From Sinohyriopsis cumingii (lineage: Eukaryota > Mollusca > Bivalvia > Unionida > Unionidae): a stretch of DNA of 64,000 nt. Both the position numbers and the translations under genes were made by a program. Numbering within the stretch: the first letter of the stretch is position 1; each line of letters opens with the position of its first letter. Below are positions 1 to 13,189 of the stretch, one piece after another. The stretch spans positions 57,459,219-57,523,218 of the forward strand of contig CM068835.1 in the NCBI GenBank assembly GCA_028554795.2, in the 5' to 3' direction. The notes below the pieces were generated by a model. The model was not told the origin of the DNA. It did not search any database and saw only the letters and a program-made list of their open reading frames with translations.

Positions 1-988
1 ATTCCATCTCTTCCTCAGACCATCTACCCGTTGATAGACCACTTTTCTTGTTACTGCACAATTATAAGAACGCCCTTGTACACCTAAACAACAACATTGC
101 GGCAACACCTTTCTTATTACTGCGTACAAACAACAAAATGACACCAACCAACATGTTCTTAGACTTTACTTCTGGACAATTTTTCATTACTCCAGGAGTT
201 TCAAGCATGTGCGCCAGAACTTTTATATACTTTATTGCTACAGTATAATCATTCAAAGGTAACATTGGATGCATGACTTACTCCCTTAAATGGAATTGAT
301 CATATGTTATTAAAAATGAAACAGAGAATAATGTGAAATTCATTGAACAAGATAAAGTTTGCAGCAAAGCTGGATTGTGATCCGCTCCACGGGTTTTAGA
401 GAGGCGATATACATATTCAGTGAGTTCACCATAACGGAATCAATCCCTGTATCAAGAGACAATGTATATTTCTCTACACGTTTTGAAAGAGATTAAAGAA
501 TGGCCAAAATTAGATGTGACACACGACATCAAAGACATACAAATGTTGACTTGTCTACTTTAGACGTCAAAAGCACATACTGCAATGTTTCAGAAAAGAT
601 GCTGATATACAAAGATTGCATTCAGTAATGAAAACACTGAGATCAACAATGATTGCTGGATGATCAAAACGGACAGCTTAAATTGCGAAGTTGATGTAGA
701 CAAATACACATGTTTGCATTCTTCTAAATTCAGATGTGAAAGTTGAATTGAACTGCTGAAGTACTAAAACATTGCTAATAAAGGTTGTATAAACATTTTT
801 TTAAAAAGATAATGAATGTGTAATGTGGTCGATTCTACCAAAAATGTATCCCAGAAACATAACCTCAGAAGCATAACAGTGAGAACCTAATAAGATACAA
901 AAATGTAGTAATGCATTGGATTTTTAGTACATTGAATTTCCTGTGAAAATAACTGATATTAATAGTTTTAGAAAACTAAACCAGGAAA
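1..988. other. Intergenic, nothing recognised
   Basis: AT-rich sequence with short ORFs only. I see no exon, RNA gene or repeat family that I can name. Confidence 0.5.
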
Positions 989-1195
989 TGTGTGTGTGTG
1001 TGTGTGTGTGATATCTGGATTTTAAACGTAGCTTTAATAATTGTTCCGTCATATCACTACGACGTCCGCAGTGTGGCAGTTTACAGTGAGATCTAGCACT
1101 GGGGCATCATGTCCTAGACATATAGCATCGTGTTCCACCCAGTCACATTATCCTGACACCAGGTCGTTAGTACCAATTTTATAAGTTTTTTGTAT
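989..1195 (-). repeat. SINE family A, truncated copy with (TG)n tail
   Basis: A (TG)n run at 989-1010 is followed by the reverse complement of the 3' half of the SINE seen in full at 32298-32598. Shared blocks include the part reading tagcactggggcatcatg and the part reading cccagtcacattatcctga. The tRNA-like head is missing. Confidence 0.75.
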
Positions 1196-1229
1196 AACAT
1201 TTTGCTTAGGAGGACAACGTATAATTAGT

Positions 1230-1900
1230 AATGTTATATTGGGACTAACTTATGTCAAGTGTCCATGCATTTCGATAGTGTTCCATCTTTGTTTAATCTT
1301 CCATGCATCCGACATGTACCTATCCATATGATATTTCCAAAGTTTACCGATCTATGTTAAGCTCTCTGTATAGTGCCCCCTTCCTTGTTAAATTCACTTT
1401 GGCGCTAATAGTGTTCCATCCATGTTAAAGTATCTTTATGTTCAAAGGTGTCCCGGCGATGTTAAATTTCACTTAGTTCCCATAGTAGCCCATCCGTATT
1501 AAATTTCCTTTAAGCCCCATACCATCCGATCCATGTTGAATTTCCGTAAGGCCCAATACTTTCTCATCCGTGTATAATTCCCATAGAGTTCTAAACCGGC
1601 CTAAAAATGATAAATCCATAGTACACTCTCCATATTGCCCCATCCTTGTTAAAATTCTCTGTAGGGCTCCATTCATAGTGTTCCATCCATGTTAAAGTCT
1701 CATTATGCTCACAAGTGCCCCGGAAATGCTAAATTTCATTTAGTGCCCATAGTTGCCCATCCGGGTGAAATTTCTCTTACTCCAAACCTTACTATCCATT
1801 TGAAATCCCTATAATGCTTTCCTACAGTGTTCTAAACCGAGCTATGTTAAATCCACACAAAACCCCATAGTGGCTCATCCCTGTTTAATATAACACACCA
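1230..1900. repeat. Degenerate satellite-like repeat
   Basis: Motifs such as gtgttccatccatgttaaag (1408 and 1677, about 269 bp apart) and cccatag..gcccatcc recur with many changes. This looks like an old tandem array of short units with a longer higher-order period. Unit boundaries are unclear. Confidence 0.5.
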
Positions 1901-3770
1901 TAGCATATCAAATCTTAAAGTAATGCGTTTGCCAGAGGACCCATACCGGCCCACATAACAACTGCTTTTAAATTTTAAGATTTGTACTTGTTTTCAGAAT
2001 TATTGCTGTCTGAAACTATTAACGAATCACAGCGTACAGCCGTTAGGTCCACACTTAAAGCCACCACTTTTCTCGACACTTGTTTGTCGGGATCTCACTC
2101 AAAGTCACCTATGTTCTCATTACGTGTATGGGCTGTAACCGAAGATTCCCATCCTACATGGTTCATGACTTTTTTAAATTATAAATCATTAAAATGTTAT
2201 CTAGTACCGCTGTGATGCAGATGATAAGCTCCTATTTTCAGGAACAAATAACGGCACTATTTCCTTTGGGGTTTTTTGTTGTTGTTTTTTTTTGTGGTTT
2301 TTTTTTAAATATATATTCTTCTTAGTACCTCATACTTCTTGTTCCTACATTCCATATAGTTTGCTACCCTCTCACAGTCCTGCAAAATGTCAAGAACATT
2401 CATCATAAAAGCATTGTTCATTGTTCATTGTTGTACATCCAGAGGAACCTCAATTTATAGTATTTAACAATATACGCAATGTCCAAGTAATTTTGTATCT
2501 TATCTACTTAAATGGTGTTTGCAGTATGGCAGATTTGAAGGCATAAATGCTGTGGGCCGAGAGTGTACTTGCAGAGAGTTGATTCCAGTAAGGAACTGTG
2601 GGAGGAAATTACATTAATTACATAATCTTACATTATTTGACTTACTTATCATTTTAACGCCCTGACTGTACTCTTTTATTTCCAATTAATTCGCAATACC
2701 AATGAATATTTAAAACAAGTCAGAAAACCTATTTTAGCCATCAAAGAACTAGACTAGCACAAGACACAATAAATTATATTTAAATGATGTCACGTGACAT
2801 CGGGAAAAACGGCTGCAGTTGATGTCAAGTAAGCATCGATCTCAACTAGGTTTTTGCCCATTTCAGATAGGCAAAGCCTCTGAGAAACGAACACTGTTAT
2901 ACTTCATTTATCGACTGATCTCTCCTTTATCACCCGTGGCTGAGTGCAATGAGATTTTCTCGTCTTTCATGAGTACGCATAAACAAAAGAACGTCATCTT
3001 CAACACAGTGTAACAATCTCCTACCTGTCAATGAAGGTGCCAGTTTTATCGATTATTAGGTGCCTCTGTCCTTGAAAAGAAATTTTCGTTCAACCAGCCA
3101 CTATGGCCAGAAATACTGACTCGCTCTAGCAGTGACTGGTTAAGCGGGTTTATGCTTCCTCATTAAAAACGACGAAATATCCGCACCAGCGGCCAAAGAT
3201 CGGAACACCGTTTGGGTAATTTCCATCAGATCGTGCAAGAACTTCAGAAATAGTTGCAGAAATAAACAGCAAGTTGGTTTGTTTGGTGATTCTCCTCCAG
3301 TAGAGCACATACACGTGTTACACACGAAACCATGCAAGCACCATCTAGCAATTGTTACGAATAACAAGCGATTAGCATGACACATAAGTACTTTGCCAGA
3401 GCAAGACTCAAAACTGTTGCGTAGAACATGGAAAAGTACGCTTAATCATGGCGACAGTTATCAATGTTATGTTCCGATTGCGTTATAGTTACTAGACACA
3501 AAAACATATACAGGTTCATTAATTCAGGTTTGCGATTTTAATGTGATTAATTTGATTAATTTCAAATAACGATTTTAATTATTTTCGATGAACCAGTGAA
3601 ACTATTAAATGAACAAAAGGCAATTTTTTAAAATAATTATTTGAAATGAATTTTAGCCTTGTTTGTATCAATTACAGAACAAAATTGTATGGCATCGTTC
3701 TTTGGACCGAACCAAAATTCGATTCAGTTTTATGTGCGCCGAAAACAAGCCTAAGACCATTTCATGCATA
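1901..3770. other. Intergenic, nothing recognised
   Basis: No exon or known element seen. It includes a poly-T-rich stretch near 2280-2310 and a 16-bp perfect palindrome at 2786-2801. Confidence 0.45.
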
Positions 3771-3771
3771 C

Positions 3772-3777
3772 TTTATT
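3772..3777 (-). terminator. Poly(A) signal of the FReD gene
   Basis: TTTATT on the plus strand reads AATAAA on the minus strand. It lies about 200 nt beyond the FReD stop codon and fits a normal 3' UTR. Confidence 0.55.
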
Positions 3778-3977
3778 ACAACGAACTCATTACACAATTA
3801 TTTTCCATCTAAAAATGTTACACAAGAATATTAATGTACATGATTTAAACGTCACCTGGTTTATCGAACAACAAACTGCTAACATTTCTATATATTTCTT
3901 TGTTTTTTTGTTTTGGAAATCAAACTCCATTTGATGGAGGAAACTTGAACATTATCAGCTCTGCAAAAATTCTTCAG

Positions 3978-4514
3978 CTAGAAGTTCGATGGTCTCAATT
4001 TCATCTCCGCCGCCTGAAGGGAATATCCGGGGCCGTTTTCCGCCCACAGATCCCATACGATGCCATTTGTGGCGGGCCCAAAATAGGTTCCGTCAGCGTA
4101 CCATACTCCGTTCAGGTTGACCCTGTAACACCGGTTGAACCACCAACCTGATGTGAAGGTTCGAGCGCAATTTCCTGGATCCATGTCATTGTCATTGTCA
4201 AATGTGGAAAACTGCATACTTTGCATCCGGGTGGAATACTGTGGCGTGTGGAAAGGGTTTCCAGAGTTCCCCTGGTAGCCTCCCACTAGAATCCGGTATT
4301 TATCCTTTTCGTCTGCGACGCGAACAAAATTAAACTCTCCAAACCTGGTCATGTTTTCCCAGTTCCACAGGTCGATTCTCATCTTGTTGTTCCCGAACTT
4401 GGTCAGGAGGTGGATGTTGTCAAGACCTAGCCAAAAGTCGTGCAAGAAGTTACCAAACCCTGTCTTGTAACTCTCCCATCCTCGATAGAAGTCGTCTGAA
4501 CCATCAATACGCCG
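3978..4514 (-). CDS. FReD gene exon 5 (C-terminal fibrinogen domain)
   Basis: The exon runs from the acceptor (ttttgtag then cggcgt) to a TAG stop at 3978-3980 and covers residues 202-379. It carries the Trp-rich core, the acidic calcium-binding stretch, the last cysteine pair (C317, C330) and NLNGVWY. Phase 0 at the acceptor. Confidence 0.93.
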   Translation of the reverse strand, partial: RRIDGSDDFYRGWESYKTGFGNFLHDFWLGLDNIHLLTKFGNNKMRIDLWNWENMTRFGEFNFVRVADEKDKYRILVGGYQGNSGNPFHTPQYSTRMQSMQFSTFDNDNDMDPGNCARTFTSGWWFNRCYRVNLNGVWYADGTYFGPATNGIVWDLWAENGPGYSLQAAEMKLRPSNF

Positions 4515-7500
4515 CTACAAAATGGGAGGAAAACAAATGTGAGAGAATGAAAATTACAAAACTCGATATTTGCATAATTTTATTTATTTATATAAGTCCT
4601 TATAAAACTGTTATATTATTATGATTTCTATATATTCGATATAATTCCCAATTATATTACCTTATTTTTGTGGGGGAAACACATATCAGTTTTACTTACA
4701 TGTATTCTCTTCAGACAGTGAATTTAAGCAGACGTAGAATGATTCATCATGATGGATGTACTTAATACACATGTCAGCGAGTTCCTAATAATATATGAAA
4801 AATGTCTAAATTGTTCTTTTGATGCCTTGTGTTATTAATATTGTCTATTAGTGGGTTCATGTACTTAAAAATGTGGCATTCCGTTTGAATTATCAGTACA
4901 TAGTTATCTCTGCACTTCTTACGATATTCCCTATACAATCTCTTCATTCCCCCCCCCCATATTTTTTTGGACTAGTTTACTTAAAAACTCGTATGATTAG
5001 AAAAATAAGGTGGGATGCCTGTAAATGCAATGGAGTTCCATTAACTCTGAAATGCTGGCGCTCTTCAGTCAAATTTAATCCACATATAGGCAAACCTGAA
5101 TAACGGTCCAGCCTCCTCCGTCATTTTCCATGTCGCAATAGGCATCAAAGCGGGTGCTGTTGTCAGCCGGGTCGGGTTGTAAGGTGTAAACCCCGCTCAC
5201 TTTTGTCCCTCTCCTAAACAAATTGGCACAGTCAACACCCACAGCTGAAAATATTGTAACTTTCTCATTTAAGTAATTGTAAACAGACTGGTATCAGATT
5301 TTATTGGGCGGGAATACATCTGGGTGAGATCGATAATGATGATAATGACGCTGAAGACCATGATGATGTTATTGACTGTTGTTTACACTTTCGTTTGTTT
5401 CCATATCAACAAATTGTAATGTCAATTTCTTATCGGCCTACATATGCATTTCGTATTTTGGAACTCATCAGGTGGCGCCCCAAGTTATTTGCATACACCA
5501 CCCTGAGCTCCGAAATAAAACTGCAGCAAAGCCATATTTTCACATCATTTCCTTTAGTTTTTCATTCTATTTAAAGTACTCTTCATTCATTTTCCACCCC
5601 GTCTATTTAAGCAGTTCTGAAATTCATATTTACTCGGCTTTGACGCCCCGCTACGTTGGGTTTAGCGGCTTTAAGAGGTGGAAAGGACTGGAGAGCTAGG
5701 AGGAAACGTGGTAGATCGACCCTCGTGCGATCTGAAACCGAAGATCAAACCGATGCGCAGGGCTTTAGTGTGAACTTGTTACCAATGCGTATTCTATTCA
5801 TCAGGGCACAATTCTTCCCAACCCCGCCTTAAGTTTTGAAGTGCATATTAAAGTTCTAAAACCCTTTTGCATTTCCTGAAATATTTTTCATTTACAGTGT
5901 TCAATTTTAAAGTACATGTAACCCGCCCAGACCATGCCGGGCCGGTTACCATTGTGTGTTCCTAGGCAATAATTTTCAGCCCAGTTGCCTCAGCTCGATG
6001 TGAACTTTCACGTGCTGATTTGTCCTAAAAATGAAAACAAAAATAAACAGAGGTATCTCTGACGATAAAAAAGTAAAGTGATACACATGTATTGCTAACA
6101 GATTAATTCGCTCGCATGAATGCGCGGAACCAAATAGTTCCTACGTTGTCTTCTAAAGGAATAAGATAAATGACAAGACAAAATGTTTGACGTGATAACA
6201 ATGTGCTTAATGTTTGGATCAATGGTTCAACAGTTAGCGAGAAGCGCTGTGATAGATTGCCAATCCACTGACAAAGTGCACTGCTTGAAGCAATAAAAGT
6301 TTGGCATTTTCCTCTCAAGTAAAACACGTTTAGCCTTACGTATGCATAACAATCAGTATCACCAACTTAAATTTGAATCTCAAATTGTAAATATATAAAA
6401 CAAATGTCAAATTATGCTCATTATTTACATTGGATATGTCTGACATTTAGCCTCGTTTATTAATGAAATCTGGACTGATTTATATTTGCTGACACCTGTC
6501 AGCTATACAGTGTTTCAATTGTGATGTTGCATGCATTGAATCCAAGCGGGCGTGCAGAAAGATTGCAGCTTTCGGACACGAACTGATTAAACAAGTGACT
6601 TTTATTGTTAAAAGATATGCAAATAAGGGCCATGTAGCACTGTAATAATAAACCTGACAAAAAGGTCAATAATATCTCCTAAGTATGATGAAAATGTATA
6701 TATTATAAAATTACATTTTTAAAAGATAAATACAACAGATTGGTATCAATTCTTGCAGTGTGGCATTTGACATTATTATTATTATTATTATTATTATCAA
6801 TTCTGGTCGAGAATTTGTATCACTCTCATGTTGAGCATATACATGCCTACTACTAAAACAAAAAACTTGTTAAAAAGTATGTTTCTTCTTTTTTTCCTAT
6901 ATATGTGCATTTACTATTTAACTTTGTAAAGACAGCGTTGTGTTCATGCGTATGCTTGCGTGCTACGCTGTCTTTTCGAGTATGGCTGCCTGCAATATGA
7001 TTTTTTCGTTTCTAACGAATATGCACAGTGAATGAACGAGCCAATTAAATAAACTCTTGTTTATCAACGGAAACGATCTCTTATCAGTTGATCGCTTTGA
7101 ATATCATTCATCATTTCCGTCAGGTCGCGAAAATAACATCGGAAGTAGTTGTAGGAATACATGTCAGTTTGATGTGTTTGTCATTCGCCTCATTCGTACA
7201 GTGCACTACATATCTTACGACAACAAAGCTCAACAATGGACTGACTGTGATTTTTTCACCTACCCCTGTCATATTGTTCCATGCGAGTAAAAGTAATTCA
7301 GAATAAATAAACTCTTGTTTATCAAAGGAAACGATCTCTTATCAATTGATCGATTAGAATATCACTCGGTCATTTCCGTCAGGTCGCGAAAATAACATCG
7401 GAAGTAGTTGTAGGAATACATGTCAATTTGATATGTTGGTCATTCGCCTCATTCGTACAGTGCACTAAACATCGTACGACAACAAAGCTCAACAATGGAC

Positions 7501-10500
7501 TGATTGTGATTTTTTCACCTATCCCTGTCATAGTGTTCCATGCGAGTAAAAGTAATTCAGAATATAGTTCTCAGTGGCGACGAAATTACATCTGATGTTT
7601 CCTTCTCAACTTGACGGGGAAAAAACCCGGGTGTTCCGACTAATCAAAAAATATTTGAGTGTGTTCAGAAGAGAACATATGATTGGCTCACGCAATTAGC
7701 ATGGAAGGTCATGTTTGGTCAACCTCTTGGAAAAAGCACACTCGGGCTCGCAACGTTTAGTTCAGCAGTTCAAATACGATGAAATATTATTCTCAGGCAG
7801 CTGAGTTAAAAAGAAAGCGGGTTTTCGTCTACGACGATGGATATGTAAATAATATGGTCTCGCTAATCTATGTCGTTAGTTTTAAATCATTTCAAGCTTT
7901 AATACATTTGCTTTAAATGTTAGCCGATTGAAACAAATGGACACGGTGTTTGTAAACGTCAGAGCCCTTAAGACACCATATATATAAATAGCTGCTAGTT
8001 TAATGTCTGTGTTGCATGGCTTTAACACGAATATATTATCAAGTCAATATAATAGTCATACATTTAATCGAGCTTGCTTTTCAGTATGGAAGTGTACTAT
8101 TAGAATCGAAAGCAATGTTCGACATTGAGCCTCCAAAGAAAATAAAGCAGTTGCTGTTTATTTCGGCTGTTGTTTTAGTAGTAGTAGTAGTAGTAGTAGC
8201 AGCAGCAGTAGTTCATACTTTAGTATATAAAAAAAATTCAACCAGATGTTACATTTGGTTGACACATAAACTGCTGCCAAAAAGCCTACATAGACTGGTG
8301 AGATTGTATTTTGACCTTGTTAGTTAGTATGCTTGCGTATGTATGTATGTATGTATGTATGTATGTATGTATGTGGGGGGAGGGTATGCATGCGTACTTG
8401 CCTGGGTGTATGCGTATATATGCATGTATGTATGTGTGTGGGGGGAGGGTATGTATGCGTAGGTACCTGGGTGTAGGCGTATGTATGCATGTATGTATGT
8501 GTGGGGGGTATGCATGCGTACGTGCCTGGGTGTATGTATGTACGTATGTATGTATATACATGCTACATGTCTGCGGCATGATGCCCCAGTGCTAGACATC
8601 ACTAAAAACTGCCACATTGCAGACACCGTAGCGATATGACTGAAAAATTATTAAAGCTACGTTAACAATCCTAATCACACACGCACACACATATAAATGT
8701 ATGTATGTATGTATGTATGTATGTATGTATGTATGTATGTATGAGGGGGAGGCGCATATGAATATACCGCCTTGGCGCAGGAACCGAATTAAAGAATCAT
8801 GTTCAGGGAAAAAAAACAGATATTTGCGCTCGACTTTTAAATGTTCCTTGTGTCGTTTCCCAGTCGGACCCAGCATATTCCTCCTCTGTGAAAAAATGTG
8901 ATAATATATATATAATCTACCTTCCTTGCCTTCCAGAGACTTGGGGAGTATCAATGCACGCGTGTCCGGGGCGCCACTCAACAAGTTCATGCGGGCCCGC
9001 AGGGATTCTATATCCCGCATGATCTGAAAATAATCGATGTCTATTAAATACAGGGTAACTTGTGCATTAAGGCCAAAGGTGCACTATCAGCAATCGACCT
9101 CACCATAGCAACTCCTAAATTGGCCCAAATCTCAGATTGGGAAGTTGATCAAAGCAGCACCCTTGGAAGCGATCACTTCCCTATCCTACTCAGCCTCAAT
9201 ATAATAACGCAAACATACAAAACTAACAACATGCCAAGGTGGATGTGTGACAAAGCCGATTGCGATAAATTTAAAATCGCACTGTCTACAATAACTCTAG
9301 CAGATCTTTATAATGATAACATTGATCAATACAATCTAAATGTAATGAACACCCTAACTGAATCAACTAAAATAAGTATACCCAGAACAGGAGGACAACA
9401 ACTTAAACCCACTGTCCCATGGTGGAACGAAGAATGTAAAGTAGCTCAAAAAACTATATGAAAAAGGTCATTAATAGATTTAAACACACAGGGAACCCCA
9501 ATGACTTTAGGATTTACAAAAATAGGGAAAAAGAAATTAAAATAATAATCCAAAATGCAAAAGAAAAATCCTGGCAAGCCTTCTGCTCTAACATAAACTT
9601 CAAAACCAACGCAAAACAGGTATGGGACAAGATAAAAGCTATAAAGGGGACAAGCAAGCAACCAGCTCCCCAACTGACTGGAAATCTAACAAGCAAAGAA
9701 AAGGCAAACTGCTTGGCATCACACTTTGCAAGCGTGAGCAGCAATTCCCAACCATACCCCAAAATTCCAAGAGCAAAATGTAGAAAAAAATTGTCCATGC
9801 CTCTTCTCAGACCTAGGATCCAAACAATCTAAATTAAACGAGGACTTCACAATAGCAGAATGGATAGCTGCACTTGCTAAGAAAAAGGCAACCTCACCCG
9901 AAGAAGACAAACTTGGCTATGAAATAAACAAACACATCCCAAAAAGACATAACCGAAATCATACTAGATCTACTTAATAATAGCTGACGGAAGGGCCAAC
10001 TATCCAAACGTCTTAATGTGTCTTAATCAAATAGATTTAGCCTGAAAATAAAATAACAACTTACTAATTAATTAACCCTCCATATGGGAATAAAAGTCTA
10101 GATGTCCCGATGTGACCTCATTGTGGCGACCAATCGCTACTGGCGTCACATACTGCTCGGTTGACACCTAGCGCAGCTAATGCAGACTGAATTGCTACCT
10201 TTAACTCGAGTGTGAACTGGGTCTATCACCACTTAAGTATGGCCTTACATTCAGGTAGCTAGGGTCTATGAAGCCAGTCATATTGACCCAAGACATGACG
10301 GCTCAGTTAAATAGTGCCTTTTATGCACAGTAATGCCTGGGTCATGAGGCTCTAATTCCTTCCTCCGGGATCAATTAAATAGTCCGCTTATGGACATTAA
10401 CCAGACGTACATGCCCGTATGGGCGAAAACGTTTATAATTTAAATGATGATGATGATGATGATGATGCATTACGGCCATAACGGGGCCAACAATATAGCC

Positions 10501-12119
10501 AGATAGGATAACAACCTGGACTACATGGTGTCGAGTCAATTTCAAATAAATCTTATGTTACACCCGCAAACAAAATATATGAGTTTCACGGTACATCTTA
10601 TAAGCTGCTGAAACAGGACAGTAAGAAAATGAATAATATATTCCAGTATCTCACAAAGAAATAATATCTCCAGATGGTGGCGTGTATTCTATAGAGTGTG
10701 TCAGAAAAGGACTAACGAATATTTGATGATGACTTATATATTGCTTCCGTGATTTATCTCAGTCTTTTAGTAGTGCACAAACGTCAATCCGGGGCCCCGA
10801 TTGTCCGAGTGGTCTAAAGTTCTCACCTTTACGGATTACAGGGGTCTGTTCTTGGACCTGTTCTCTTCATTCTGTACACTCAGTCGCTCTCAAATGTCAT
10901 AGATCATCATCCAGTGTCTCACCAATTGTACGCTGATGACACCCAAATATACAAATCTAGCCACCCATCTGAAGTTGATGCTACCATCCAAGGTGTAGAG
11001 AGGTGCATTTCTAATGTGAAATCATGGATCACATGTAACAAGCTGCAGATGAATGATAATAGAACTGAGGCCATTCTGATCACAACACAAAGACTTTCTC
11101 ATTCACACCCTTTACCTCAAACAATAAATATCAGCAGCACCAACATTAAATTCACACAATCAGTACGAAACCTAGGTGTTGCTCTGGACAGTACTCTCAC
11201 AGTGCACCAACATGTCATGAACATATGCAAGGCTGCATATCTTGAGCTGAGACGCATCAGCTCAATTCGCAAATATCTTTCAGCTGATGCCACTAAAACA
11301 CTTGTGTGTTCATTAGTACTTTCATGACTGGACTATTGTAACTCAGTTTTGTCTGGTTCATCTCAATATCTACTCCAGAAACTTCAAAAAGTTCAAAACA
11401 CAGCTGTTCGGATCAACTTAGAGTACCACGATCAGAGCACACCTCCCCGCTGCTCTGTACCCTACACTGGCTATCCATTCGATCCAGAATCAAACACAAA
11501 ATTTGTTCTCTGTGCTACGTTTCACTGTCGGACTCTAGTCCAACATACCTATCCGACCTCACCCATGTGTACACACCAGCAAGATACTTACGCTCCTCTT
11601 CTGACAAACGTATACTCATTATTCCCACTATGAAAACAAAGTCATATGGACAGCGTTCTTTAGCATACCAGGGCCCAGCAACGTGGAATAAATTGCCCAC
11701 TGAACTTAGACACAAAGACACAGTGATCACATTCAAGAGTGCTCTCAAAACTCACTTATTTCCACTGCAAGAATAAACTTAAAGACCTAATAATGCTTCC
11801 TACCTTAAATATTGTCAGCATGTTTTTTTTAATATGGGGCCATCCATAAATGACGTCACGCAATTTTGGCCGATATTTTACCCTCCCCCCCCCGTCACAT
11901 CTTTTTAAAACAAATTCCTTCCCCTCGTCACACATCGTCACAAATGTGTGACCCCCCTCCCACACCCATGTGCGTGACGTCATTTATGGACGGTCCCTGT
12001 TTTCTAATTTCATTGTGTTTGTTTTTGTAATTATATCATTATATGTTTTTTATCTTATAGGTGTTGTCTAATGTTGTAAAGCGCTTAGAGCTTCTAAAGA
12101 TTAGACGCTATACAAAGTC

Positions 12120-12151
<32 letters not shown>

Positions 12152-13158
12152 CATCATTATCTCACTTCTGTCTGGTTGGGTTCGAGTCTCGGGTTTGGCA
12201 AATGTGGGGATGTGAGAAAGCTTGCCAGTAGCTTCTCATGTTTCGGTGGTTCTTTCCTGAGTTTTCCCGGATTTTGGCTCCACCATTTATACTGGCCGCC
12301 ATGTCTAGCCTATCTTGTGTTGAAAAATGGCGTTAAACCCTACAACAACAGCAACAACAACAACAAACGTCAATCCTCTCTCTCAAGAAGCAAACATCAA
12401 AATTCACTGTATCGAAGAAAGTACGTCATATCAAACTATAATGCTGTCCCATGTGTTCTTAACCTGAGTGATTCCTTTTCTTTTAGTAATCCAACATACT
12501 ATGAATAAGACGCTCTGATGAAATAGATCCACTGTTAAACGTAATATGCTTTGAAGTCTCTTACTGGTAAGTAATAACGCGTAATTTATGTACAGATGTA
12601 TAACTACGCCACATTAGGCCAGTCAATTCATGGTTTCAAGGCACATCTCGCCAGTAAAACTGCATAACATATGCCATCATATCGACATAAACGGTATCTG
12701 CCGAGTCCCTTCTTGTTCATTCCATTGTGTAATTTACCGGTTTCTACCGTAAATAATGCCACACCACCAATGTACACCACAAGGTTTTAATAAGGACTAC
12801 GGTACTACAGGGACTCTCATTCGGCTCTGGCCTGAATTCACTACTAATTGATCATGGCATCACGGAAACTCACTAACCCTTCACTCCGTGACGTTTGTTC
12901 CTAGTAATTGGCTAATTAGTTCGGGCTAAGGAATATTTTCACTGCATCGAGTTCCAATAATCAAACAGGAAATCACACAAATCTAAGTATTCCTTGAAAC
13001 GGGGCGCTATAAAAAATGCGCATGCTACAAATTTGCGGTATGTTCAGATTGCTTATCTTGCATTTTTATTTAGCAAATCCAATCCTGATACAGCCTCATA
13101 TAACACACACACACGCACGCACGCACGCACGCACACGCACACATACATACATACAACA

Positions 13159-13189
<31 letters not shown>

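Larger units (their letters stand above)
5245..8920 (-). other. FReD intron 3
   Basis: Unassigned sequence from 5245 to 7046 with a short (ATT)n at 6773-6797, then a 258-bp tandem duplication, then unassigned sequence to 8330, ATGT-type microsatellites and a SINE tail. No further exon is needed, because exons 3 and 4 join in phase. Confidence 0.6.
10791..12363 (+). mobile_element. SINE family B, split by a LINE insertion
   Basis: The tRNA-like head (ggggccccgattgtccgagt) is at 10791-10840. The rest resumes at about 12161 (ctcacttctgtc, box B ggttcgagtctc, body and AAC-rich tail). The 13-bp target-site duplication caaacgtcaatcc at 10778-10790 and 12364-12376 shows that both halves are one insertion. 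Confidence 0.9.
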
